A stretch of 64,000 nucleotides of DNA from Phytopythium helicoides (Eukaryota > Oomycota > Peronosporomycetes > Pythiales > Pythiaceae). Shown one piece after another: positions 53,878 through 62,002 of this stretch; positions within the stretch are counted from its first letter, which is position 1, and every line of letters begins with the position of its first letter. The stretch is taken from positions 1,674,001 to 1,738,000 of the forward strand of contig JANFNE010000004.1 of NCBI GenBank assembly GCA_024867545.1, read 5' to 3'. Below the pieces are notes generated by a model that was not told the DNA's origin, made no database searches, and saw only the letters and a list, made by a program, of their open reading frames with translations. The translations under genes were made by a program, and so were the position numbers.

Positions 53878-54681
53878 GGTGGTAGTGGTGAAGTGGCGCC
53901 GTCTCGGCACTGTAGCGATGGAAAGGAAGTGGCCAGCCAAGCACCTGCACCTGTAGGCGAGTACGCGTCGAGAGCGTGAGCGAATGGGCGGTGTGGCGGC
54001 TGTGCCCCGTGGTGAGCTTCGGTCGATAGCGCTCGATATTTTTACTCGCAACCTGCGCAATGCATGCGCCAATGCGAACTGAACGACGTGTGGGACCGCT
54101 CGCTATTTTCTGCCAGCGTCGGTGGCGAGGTGGGCCAATGACAAGTAGAGTGGGAGCGCCGCCTGCCATTGCACTGCGCGTCGAGCCCCCATCCGGGATT
54201 TGCCTGCTGTTCTTCTCTCTCTCTCTATGATATCCAGCGCGCTCGAATGATACCGTAAGGAGTGGGGAGCTCCACTCATTCATTCCGCCTCGTCCAACGT
54301 GGCGTGACGTACGTGAGGCGGTGCTACGGTTCATTCAAAAACCGCACCCAGCGGTCGCCGCCGCTTTGGTCTGCCCGACCGTCGAGACCTCGAACTGTGC
54401 CTTGTCGTGGTCCGCCCTCTGGCGAGCATGGACAGGGGCCTCCAGGACACCAAGTCAGCAGCAGAGCCTGGAAAAATGCAGTCAAGGCAGTCAGTACGCT
54501 GTCATATATCATGGTGATGGCGTTCGTCTGGTGACGGAGACTGTCAGAGGGCGTGGTGACAGGCGGCGGCTGTTTAGCGGAGATTGTAGACGCGCCGACG
54601 CACGCAATTCGACTTTAACCCACTGGTTCTCCACGCGTGGCGACGAGAGAAGCACATCAGAGCCCATGACGGGGCGACAAA
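53878..54681. other. Intergenic, left flank of the transposon
   Basis: 804 bp. Contains a CT run near 54213-54226. The last 10 bp (54672-54681) are the left target-site duplication of the MULE. No gene was recognised. Confidence 0.35.
54672..54681 (+). repeat. Target-site duplication, left
   Basis: GGGCGACAAA immediately before the left TIR; identical to 57995-58004 after the right TIR. Confidence 0.92.
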
Positions 54682-54761
54682 GGACTTTTGACAAAAGTAG
54701 TGTCAATTTTATAAATTTAGTCAAAAATGGCAGATTATGACAAAAGTGGTGCGGCAATCAG
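54682..54761 (+). repeat. MULE left terminal inverted repeat
   Basis: 80 bp, matching the reverse complement of 57915-57994 with a single difference (position 54759). It contains an ATG at 54727 that opens a 42-codon frame beginning MADYDKSGAAIS and ending at 54855; the same peptide start is encoded inward from the right TIR. Confidence 0.93.
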
Positions 54762-54909
54762 TTTCACGTGTGCCAAAATTACACATGGTCAGAATTGCCA
54801 AAGGAGGTGCTATTTTAGGCAACTGGTGTTGAAGGCGATCCCGTACTGTAGATAACTGGGCGAGTCGACCTCAGGATTCACGATTTTACTTCGAACTGCT
54901 CAGTACGCC

Positions 54910-56961
54910 ATGGAAACCAGCTCAGTTCCAACTCTAGAGAAGGGTCAGCTCTTTTCGTCGCGTCAACAGTGCCGAAACTTTGTGCAAGACCTCGCATTAG
55001 CCCAGGGCAAGCGAGCTTTAGTCGACAAATCACAGAGTAGTGGAAGAAACGTGGTGTTTTGTTGCTCGAGCACAACCCCATGCACGTTCGAGGTGCGAGC
55101 GTTCAAATCACGCAAGCAGAATGTCCACGGATTTGTCGTCAGTAGCTTTAATCTCGAGCATAACGGCTGCTCAGGGTCAGCCAAAGTAACAGGACGACAA
55201 GTAGCTGAGCTAGCGGTGGCTCAACAGGCAGTTAATGCTAACAGAAAAGTGTCATCGCGTGCGCTACAACACCAAATCAAAGCAGCGACAGCGATAGAGG
55301 TTCCAAGTCGAATGACTTACCGTGCTCGTGACGAGATTATTGCTACTGCCGTCGGAGATTACATCGCTGCTTTCAAACGCTTACCGTCTCTCCTTGAAGA
55401 GTTCTGTACTCGAAATCCTACAAGCCACTATAGTTTGGAGCGTAACGAGAAAGGTCAGTTTGAACGAGCCTTTTTGTCGCACCCATTTATCAGTCGGCAT
55501 CAGCAATACGGTCAGGTCATATTGGGGATCGACGGGTCGTACATGCGGCATCAAGTTTACCGTGAGGTGATGCTTGTTCTTGTTGGTCGCGATGGGGCGA
55601 ATCACAACATCACGCTGGCCGTTGCCTTGTGTGCTGAAGAAGATGGACGAAACTGCAGCTGGTTTTTGGACAATTGCAAACGTGCCGGTGTCAAATTCGA
55701 CGGCATTCCGATCTTTACAGACCGTGGAAAAGGTCTCTGTTCAGCTCTGAAGGCGTCAACTCCTGACGCAATAGTTCGCTATTGTACAAGACATATTCTT
55801 GGAAACATTAAGGCCACATTCCGGGGGAATATTCCCACTGATATCGAGTCTGTTCTTTACCGAGTACAAGCTGCAGAGACATCCGATGAATACAAATCGG
55901 TGTTAGCGACGTTGGCGTTGACACATCCTGCTGTAGCTGCATACATAGAAGCTATTGACCCTGAACGATGGACGATGCACCCTGCTTCTGTTAAAAAAGT
56001 CAAAATGTACGGCTGGTACACTACTAGCTTTGTTGAATCGACAAATGGAGCAGCCATTCCAGCCCGATCTCAATTTCCGTTCGAGTTCTTTCAGGGTTTT
56101 ATGATAAAATTTATGGACAACGCGTTCAACACTCAGAAGACTGGTGAAAAGTGGTTGAGTGAGGGCCGTGTCCTCAGTCCCTATGCCAAAAAAATGATCC
56201 AGGAGCAGCAAGAACAAAATGGGTATTATGAAGCTATTGACCCTGAACGATGGACGATGCACCCTGCTTCTGTTAAAAAAGTCAAAATGTACGGCTGGTA
56301 CACTACTAGCTTTGTTGAATCGACAAATGGAGCAGCCATTCCAGCCCGATCTCAATTTCCGTTCGAGTTCTTTCAGGGTTTTATGATAAAATTTATGGAC
56401 AACGCGTTCAACACTCAGAAGACTGGTGAAAAGTGGTTGAGTGAGGGCCGTGTCCTCAGTCCCTATGCCAAAAAAATGATCCAGGAGCAGCAAGAACAAA
56501 ATGGGTATTATGAAGTGCATCCCAGTGCTCCAGGGAAAGCATTTGTACGCGACACAAGGGGTGTACATGCCCAGTATAGAGTCAACATTACGGAGAGAAG
56601 CTGCACATGCTCGTACATAGCCCAGCACGGATTACCATGTCGTCACTACATCGCAGCCCTAACCAAATTCAAGAGCCTCGATCAAATTTACTCAGCGTGT
56701 GATGGGTGCTATCTCGTCGAAAATTACGTGAAAGGATACGGCTGTGGGTCGGACGGTGGCATTGATATGGTATTAGAGAGTGAGCTCAAGGAAACTGAAG
56801 TCCTCGCACCATCTCGAGACTTGACAGGAGCTGGTCGCAAACGGACGAAGCGCATAGCGAGTCAAGGTGAAATTCCGAGCGCATCTACAACCAAAGCGAC
56901 TAGATCATGCGCAACATGCGGCCAGAAAGGGCACAACAGGCGTACCTGCCAGTATTCTTGA
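54910..56961 (+). CDS. MULE transposase with internal 94-residue duplication
   Basis: 683 residues. N terminus (about 15-90) shows a Cys/Cys/His/Cys pattern (FCCSSTTPCTF ... FNLEHNGC) like the WRKY-GCM1/FAR1-type DNA-binding domain of MULEs. The DDE domain has GIDGSYMRHQ (Asp208), PIFTDRGKGL (Asp271) and CTRHILGNIK. The presumed third acidic residue lies in TTSFVESTNGA and occurs twice (Glu376 and Glu470) because residues 347-440 are repeated exactly as 441-534. A SWIM zinc finger follows (CTCSYIAQHGLPCRH, 565-579), then a basic linker and a CCHC knuckle CATCGQKGHNRRTC (667-680). Removing one copy would give 589 residues, a more usual length. Whether the duplicated enzyme is active is unknown. 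Confidence 0.93.
   Translation: METSSVPTLEKGQLFSSRQQCRNFVQDLALAQGKRALVDKSQSSGRNVVFCCSSTTPCTFEVRAFKSRKQNVHGFVVSSFNLEHNGCSGSAKVTGRQVAELAVAQQAVNANRKVSSRALQHQIKAATAIEVPSRMTYRARDEIIATAVGDYIAAFKRLPSLLEEFCTRNPTSHYSLERNEKGQFERAFLSHPFISRHQQYGQVILGIDGSYMRHQVYREVMLVLVGRDGANHNITLAVALCAEEDGRNCSWFLDNCKRAGVKFDGIPIFTDRGKGLCSALKASTPDAIVRYCTRHILGNIKATFRGNIPTDIESVLYRVQAAETSDEYKSVLATLALTHPAVAAYIEAIDPERWTMHPASVKKVKMYGWYTTSFVESTNGAAIPARSQFPFEFFQGFMIKFMDNAFNTQKTGEKWLSEGRVLSPYAKKMIQEQQEQNGYYEAIDPERWTMHPASVKKVKMYGWYTTSFVESTNGAAIPARSQFPFEFFQGFMIKFMDNAFNTQKTGEKWLSEGRVLSPYAKKMIQEQQEQNGYYEVHPSAPGKAFVRDTRGVHAQYRVNITERSCTCSYIAQHGLPCRHYIAALTKFKSLDQIYSACDGCYLVENYVKGYGCGSDGGIDMVLESELKETEVLAPSRDLTGAGRKRTKRIASQGEIPSASTTKATRSCATCGQKGHNRRTCQYS
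55948..56511 (+). repeat. Perfect 282-bp tandem duplication inside the transposase
   Basis: Copy 1 is 55948-56229 and copy 2 is 56230-56511; I see no base difference between them. The period is 94 codons, so the frame is kept. A further 4 bases (GAAG) start a third copy at 56512 and then diverge. Either a very recent real duplication or an assembly artefact. Confidence 0.92.
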
Positions 56962-57450
56962 CAGCGGTAACACGCTCAGGACTTCGTATCCGCAAGTTTT
57001 CTGCATTCTCCTTCACTTTCCAACAAATCTCCATGACTTTGTAGCAAATCTCGGCTAGTTTAGCGCAATTATCCGGTGGTTTTGCGCAATTTATCCGGTA
57101 GTTTTGCGCTTTTTCTCCGCTAGTTTTTCGCTTGCCTCCTTATCTTTTGCGCAGTCATGCTAGCCTTGATAGTTGACGTGACTTTCACATCGTACAGAGT
57201 CGTGATAGGTATTTAGCATCACAGCAGCAATCAGTAAGCACTCTGTGTCCAGATCGTACAGATCTCGGAATGGTATCCATTTCAGACGTTGAAGTGGTTA
57301 TGTCCCATATTAGTTTGTTTATTAGAGGTTATTTTCAGCTTAACGCACACATTTTATTGGTACACAATTTTACGGCAATATGATTGGACCATTTCAAATT
57401 GAAGTCAAACTATTGAAATTGGTGCAGCATCAGCGGTTCTATTTTCCAGC
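56962..57450. repeat. Transposon centre with degenerate 21-22 bp tandem repeats
   Basis: AT-rich spacer between the two convergent transposon genes. Consecutive degenerate units occupy 57061-57081, 57082-57103 and 57104-57125, each beginning TWGCGC and ending CCGSTRGTT, with a partial unit on each side. No gene seen. Could be a 3' processing or transposase-binding region. Confidence 0.6.
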
Positions 57451-57831
57451 TTAGTTCCGTGGGGTAAACGGAAGGCGGCAAAACGGGCATGGCAAGTCGC
57501 CCTCACGGCGTCCGTATACTGGGTCGACCGCCCGATGGTTGTCCTCCATTTTCAAATAGCACGATCGGTGCAGGCGGTGGTCGCAGTGCGCTGACTCGAC
57601 CCACGCCCGCACCGACTTCGTACAGAATATACACTCTGGCAGCTTGCGAATGTATTTCGCGCGCTTGCGCGCCGCATCGAGCTTGCGGACGCGCTCCTTG
57701 GCAGCTTTCAGTCGCATGGCGCGTAGTCGTGGGTTACGTCTCTCCTTACAAACCCGTCGGTGCTGATGGTCGAGTAAGTTCCTCTTGGTTTTGAGGACCT
57801 TCTTGCATTTGGTGCACCGGAACTCCACCAT
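57451..57831 (-). CDS. Transposon-borne C2H2-like plus RING-H2 protein
   Basis: 126 residues on the minus strand inside the MULE. N-terminal zinc-finger spacing: Cys6-x2-Cys9-x12-His22 then His24-x3-Cys28 (C2H2/C2HC type). A basic helix follows (RLRAMRLKAAKERVRKLDAA). The C terminus is a textbook RING-H2: Cys67-x2-Cys70-x12-Cys83-x1-His85-x2-His88-x2-Cys91, then Cys115-x2-Cys118 (PECIFC ... HCDHRLHRSC ... CPFC). RING-H2 domains usually recruit E2 ubiquitin enzymes; nucleic-acid binding by the first finger is inference. A frame from the right-TIR ATG (57949, MADYDKSGAAISG) runs up to this gene and differs from it by one base at a T6 run (57831-57836), so a 5' extension is possible. Confidence 0.75.
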   Translation of the reverse strand: MVEFRCTKCKKVLKTKRNLLDHQHRRVCKERRNPRLRAMRLKAAKERVRKLDAARKRAKYIRKLPECIFCTKSVRAWVESAHCDHRLHRSCYLKMEDNHRAVDPVYGRREGDLPCPFCRLPFTPRN

Positions 57832-57914
57832 TTTTTCGAATGTGGTGCTCAGAATTCACCGAACTGACAGAAGTAGTGCCGTGGCATCCAACCGTTTGTT
57901 TTGCCCCAGCACCA

Positions 57915-57994
57915 CTAATTGCCGCACCACTTTTGTCATAATCTGCCATTTTTGACTAAATTTATAAAATTGACACTACTTTTGTCAAAAGTCC
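57915..57994 (-). repeat. MULE right terminal inverted repeat
   Basis: 80 bp, inverted copy of 54682-54761 with one mismatch; ends AAAGTCC on the plus strand. Confidence 0.93.
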
Positions 57995-58004
57995 GGGCGA
58001 CAAA
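57995..58004 (+). repeat. Target-site duplication, right
   Basis: GGGCGACAAA, identical to the left copy at 54672-54681. Confidence 0.92.
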
Positions 58005-58651
58005 CAACCGAAAGAAGCGTGCTGTGAGGCGGATTCTCGGCTGGATCCTGCGCGAGCCGGCCACCTTCGTCTCATCGTGGTGTTGTGCAGAACGCGTCAT
58101 CACTCTCGCTTTTTGAGGAGCGTTGAGGAGCCACGCGACCTCGGGTCAAGCCGATCCAGCCTGGTTGATTGCTCTGCCTCCCAGGTCCATTTCTCCGCTT
58201 AGTCGTCGCTCGGAAACGTTGCCTCGTCTTGCTTGACAAGGGCAAAGGTTGCTTCGAACGTCGCCGTGCGTGGCCGTGTTGAAGTATACCGGTTGACTAT
58301 CGGTTTCCGAAACCGATGCACACCGGTACGAAACCGATATCATCAAAAATAACCGGTATGATAGGTATGGAACCGGTCGATTGGCTGCCACGTAGGTGCT
58401 TCAACATGTTGACTGGCAGTTTGTATAGATTACGCCGCGTACCCCTCCCGGCCCCAGAAACGGCTCGCTTCTCTTCATTTTTGTATGCTCACAACGCGAC
58501 GTTGAAGGCGGTTACCCCGCATCTTCGCGTATCGTAACCGCCTGCCACCTCAGCAAGACGGCGTCTTGCTGCCTCACTCGAGAATCGGCCGGCCCGCGCG
58601 CAAGCTCCTTCCTCCTTCCTCCTTCGTCCTTTTCCCCCCTCAGCTTCCAAG
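58005..58651. promoter_or_regulatory. Intergenic with ACCGGT cluster and palindrome
   Basis: 647 bp between the transposon and the DUF4833 gene. Four ACCGGT sites lie at about 58287, 58321, 58351 and 58371, together with a 9-1-9 palindrome (58298-58316, half-site ATCGGTTTC). The patch is more AT-rich than its flanks. It may be an eroded small mobile element or a promoter element. Confidence 0.4.
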
Positions 58652-59155
58652 ATGTCGCTCGACTTTTCCAAGGTGGAGAACAACCCGCTGCCGCTGATCG
58701 CGGACAAGCACGACAAGAACGTGGCGTTCGTCATCTACCGCAACAAGAACAAGAACGTGGTCGTGTACTCGGTCAACCTGCTCGAGGACGGCTCGATCGA
58801 CCCGGCCAACCCGCTGAGCGTGTACTGGATTATGTTTGAGAACGACGGCCACCCGCGCGAGGAGCTCAACATGATTGAGCGCAACAGCGCGTACGGCGCC
58901 AGCGTCAAGCCGCGCGACGGACACCCGGGCGAGTACGAGGTCACGCTCACGTCGCTCAAGGACCGCACCATCATCCTCAAGATCGAGAACGGCAAGGCCG
59001 TGGGCAAGGGCTCCATCAACGGCCAGGCCGACTGCGTGCTCGAGCGCGTCTTCGTCTACTCGACCACGTCCTGGGGACTGCCCAAGGTGCAGCACATTGA
59101 GCTCCACGGCAAGGACGCCTCCGGCAACGCCATCATGGAGAAGAAGCTGCCCTAG
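58652..59155 (+). CDS. DUF4833-family protein
   Basis: 167 residues, single exon, strongly GC3-biased, suggesting high expression. It matches what I know of the DUF4833 family: NVAFVIYRNKNKNVVVYSVN, DPANPLSVYWIMFENDGHPR, LNMIERNSAYGASVKP, and a C-terminal VFVYSTTSWGLPKVQHIELH strand pair. The family is found in bacteria and some stramenopiles and has no known biochemical role. No signal peptide or membrane helix, so cytosolic. Confidence 0.8.
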   Translation: MSLDFSKVENNPLPLIADKHDKNVAFVIYRNKNKNVVVYSVNLLEDGSIDPANPLSVYWIMFENDGHPREELNMIERNSAYGASVKPRDGHPGEYEVTLTSLKDRTIILKIENGKAVGKGSINGQADCVLERVFVYSTTSWGLPKVQHIELHGKDASGNAIMEKKLP

Positions 59156-59623
59156 GCGACCGGACGTGGGTGGGAGTTGCAACCTTACAACCACACTCCA
59201 AGAAAGCTCGCTCACATGCGCGCGCTGTCATGAATAGACAAAGCACATAAATACACACATGAAACCAACAACATCATCATCATCGCCTCCTTCGCTTCTA
59301 CGCTGTTGATGCGCTGGTGTCGCCAGCAGATGCGAAGCAATCGCAGAGCGCTCGAGCAAATCCAAGCTGGTGCTGTCGTGATCCAGACAGGCCAGTCCCA
59401 CAGTGCGCCAAGCGCTTCAAGTTGAAGCGCACGCATGCAACTTGTCCGCGATCTCGAGGAGATGCCAACTATAATTACCGACACCTTATCCTAGCGGCGT
59501 CTGCATTTAGATGGCTCAGCGGCTTTGCTGCTCTTTGGTCAATCTCAACGCTGGTTTCTCGCTGCAGCAGCCTGATCGCGACCTCAACTCGAGCTTTCGT
59601 CGCTGTCAGCGCTTGCGGCGAAA
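59156..59623. other. Intergenic
   Basis: 468 bp between DUF4833 and the coiled-coil gene; contains a short CAT trinucleotide run near 59269-59284. No gene seen. Confidence 0.3.
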
Positions 59624-60605
59624 ATGGGGGACATATCAGTCGAGGACTCGGCCGTCGCCGACTTTTTGCTCATCCTCGAGGAGCACCGCCGCAATTGCGA
59701 GCGCCAGGGAAAGTATGTCGAGGCCGAGATCGCAAAGAACCGGCTTGAGGAGCTCAAGGTCCACGAGGAAAACCGGCGGCGCGAAGCCATGCGGTCCAGA
59801 CAGATTGCTGAGCGCTTGGGTGTCGAAGAGGCCCACATGCTCGAATTTCAGCAGTTCAACGCCGTGTGGGATCGCAAGATGGCCGAATATGAGCGCAACG
59901 TTGAGCAGCTTGCCATCAACATGCGGGTGCGCGGACGGTGCTTTGTGCTGGCGATTGGAGAGTAAAAACTGAGAGTGCTTGCCTGCCAATTCAGGAAAAG
60001 CATCGGGTGGAGCTGCTCGAATTCCAACAAAAGCTGCTCGAGAAGACGCAGCAAAAGCCAAAGTTCTCCAAGGACCTGCTAAACCTGAGGCGTATCGAGG
60101 AGCACCTTGCGCGTCAGAAAGAGTGAGCTGCGGCAATGCGGGCTCTCCATGTCGATGCCTTTTAACGGATCCTTTTCGTGTAGCTATGGCGAGGCGCACA
60201 AGATCAAGCTCAAGTCGGACGCGCTCGAGGCGTGGGAGCTCGAAAAATGGCGTGGACTCAAGCAGCAGGAGATGTTGCAGCGAGAGGCGACTTTCAAGCA
60301 GAGGCAGAAGCAGGACCTGGACGCGCTCGCCAAGCGTGTGCAGTCGGGCCGCGAGGAGCAGAAGAAGCAGCGTCAGGTCGACCTCGAGCGGTGCGTCTCT
60401 CCCTTTTATTCCTCCACTTTCGTATTCACAGCTCTAACGCTTGACTGGGCGGTATCTTTGCAGACTCTTGCAGCGGTACCAGAACGTCAAGGCGGAGCTC
60501 CTGCAGCAGCAAAACCTGGAGCGGATCCGGTACGAGAAGGGAGCGCAGCGGCCCACGGCCATGACGGGAGCCACGAGCGGCTCTGCCGTCTGGAGCAAGG
60601 GTTGA
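59624..60605 (+). CDS. Conserved coiled-coil protein (4 exons)
   Basis: Exons 59624-59926, 59995-60122, 60184-60390, 60464-60605; introns of 61-73 bp with GTGCG/GTGAGC donors and TAG/CAG acceptors all keep frame and give 259 residues. The sequence is helical throughout and rich in Glu/Gln/Arg/Lys: DFLLILEEHRRNCERQGKYV, AKNRLEELKVHEENRRREAM, then EKHRVELLEFQQKLLEKTQQ after intron 1, and KIKLKSDALEAWELEKWRGL after intron 2. The C terminus is RYEKGAQRPTAMTGATSG-SAVWSKG. It resembles a conserved eukaryotic coiled-coil family that I associate with flagellated species, but I cannot name it. Confidence 0.82.
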
Positions 60606-60748
60606 CGTAGACACAGCAGCCTCCGCACATACACAGACAGTCGTCCACAGATCGCAATAGACCTCAGTTCATTATCTCCGTCAAGCGCTCGCGTCACTCG
60701 ACGCTTCTCGACGCTCTGAGGCCCTGGCGCCCGCGCTGCAGTTCGCAG

Positions 60749-60880
60749 CTAGTCCCTCCGCACCGCCTTGAACGCCTTCTTGTTCTGCAGCACCATGTAC
60801 GCGAGCGGCAGCAGCACGCCGCCCAGCAGGATCACGAAGCCCGCGAGGTAGGCGCCGGAAGCGTACGTCACCTCGGCCAT
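60749..60880 (-). CDS. 43-residue single-pass membrane microprotein
   Basis: A short minus-strand frame: MAEVTYASGAYLAGFVILLG, continuing through a hydrophobic stretch (GVLLPLAYMVL) to a basic tail QNKKAFKAVRRD and a TAG. One transmembrane helix with a positively charged C terminus. It resembles the small accessory subunits of respiratory complexes in size and layout, but no family is recognised. Third positions are strongly G/C, as in the neighbouring real genes. The two flanking genes are plus-strand; it starts 185 bp upstream of the next gene's ATG, divergently. Confidence 0.55.
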   Translation of the reverse strand: MAEVTYASGAYLAGFVILLGGVLLPLAYMVLQNKKAFKAVRRD

Positions 60881-61064
60881 GGTGGTGTGAGAAATGACGC
60901 GGCAAGCACTGGTCATTCCTCGAACCTATTACAGTGCATTTCAGTCTAGAACGCAACAATACACTGATATATGATATAACTCTACCAGTGCACGACCCAC
61001 GACACTATCACTTTAGTGACATATCCAGCAAGCCGCACCACACATTGGACCGAGGGTGGTCAAG

Positions 61065-62002
61065 ATGGCGGCCAGGGTGGCGGCAATGGCGCGGCGCGCG
61101 TGGGCCCCACGGGCCTCAGGCGGCGTCCGCGCGGCTCCGTGGGCGTCCGCACGCTCGCTTTCGACGTCTGCGGGGCCTGCGGCGGCCTCGGGTCCACCGT
61201 TCCTGCGCTACTTCATGTACACGACGGGCATCATGTTCGGCATCCCCGGCGCCATCGGCGCCGTGTTCGTGTACAACTTGCGGTCGGACGATGAGTTCTA
61301 CGCGCACTTTAACGAGCGCTACCCGGAACTGATCGCGGCCATCGAGGAGTACGTGACGCTGGACGAGCGCGCGGCCGCGCTGGCCGAGCGTGAGGACGTG
61401 GGGCCGATCGAGACGCCGGACGAGCTGCAGCACGAGAGTACGTGCCGTCACAAGCAGAGAGATGGAGATGGAGAGGTTAATGGAGAGCAATGGACGTTGG
61501 AGCAGCCGTGACAGTGGCCGTGGAGCTGGCCTCGAAGCGCAGAGTGAGATTCCGCGCGCCCGGAGACGCGAGCCGTGCCGAGCTGGTGGCCAAGGCGCTG
61601 CGCCACTCGGAGACGCCGGATGAGGACCGCGTGCTGTCCGTGTCAATCGAGGATGAGGACGACGACGCGCTCAAGGATGACGTGCAGGTCGAGGACGTGG
61701 CCGTGGCGTCGCTGACGGACCAGCAGGCGTGGCCGCCGGCCCCGCGTACGTCCTGGGGAGACGACGGTAAGCCGGCCCCGCAGCAGACCAAGCCGCAGCC
61801 GCGGAAGCGCGCGGCGGTCAACCCCGAGAGCGAGATCCGGCGCGAGATCGCGGCCATCCGCGAGCAGCAGGCCGCAGCCGAGGCCAGTAAGTTCGCCGGC
61901 CGCGACGTGGACGACGCCGACGAGGAGATCGCGCAGCTCGAGGCGCGCAAGACGGCGCTCAAGGCGCAGCTGCCGCGCCGACGCTTCCTGTGGATCTTCT
62001 AG
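61065..62002 (+). CDS. Mitochondrial membrane protein, hypothetical (2 exons)
   Basis: Exon 1 61065-61437, intron 61438-61505 (68 bp, GTACGT...GCAG), exon 2 61506-62002; 289 residues. The first 38 residues are Arg/Ala/Ser-rich without acids (MAARVAAMARRAWAPRASGG), a strong mitochondrial presequence. A single hydrophobic segment follows (YFMYTTGIMFGIPGAIGAVF), then an acidic soluble domain with helices, TVAVELASKRRVRFRAPGDA after the intron, an acidic stretch and a C-terminal helix EEIAQLEARKTALKAQLPRR ending FLWIF. It may sit in the inner membrane. No known family recognised. Confidence 0.75.

Larger units (their letters stand above)
54682..57994 (+). mobile_element. Complete Mutator-like (MULE) DNA transposon
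   Basis: A 3313-bp element with 80-bp terminal inverted repeats at 54682-54761 and 57915-57994, identical except for one base, starting GGACTTTTGACAAAAG. A perfect 10-bp target duplication GGGCGACAAA flanks it (54672-54681 and 57995-58004); MULEs are known for 8-11 bp duplications. It carries a MULE transposase on the plus strand and a zinc-finger/RING protein on the minus strand, converging on a central AT-rich region with degenerate repeats. Near-identical TIRs, a perfect duplication and an open transposase frame suggest a recent insertion. Confidence 0.95.

Noticed and set aside
57913..58004. Possible retroelement or viral remnant at the transposon edge
   Set aside because: The sequence is fully explained by the MULE TIR and the 10-bp target duplication; no reverse transcriptase, LTR or viral motif anywhere in the window.
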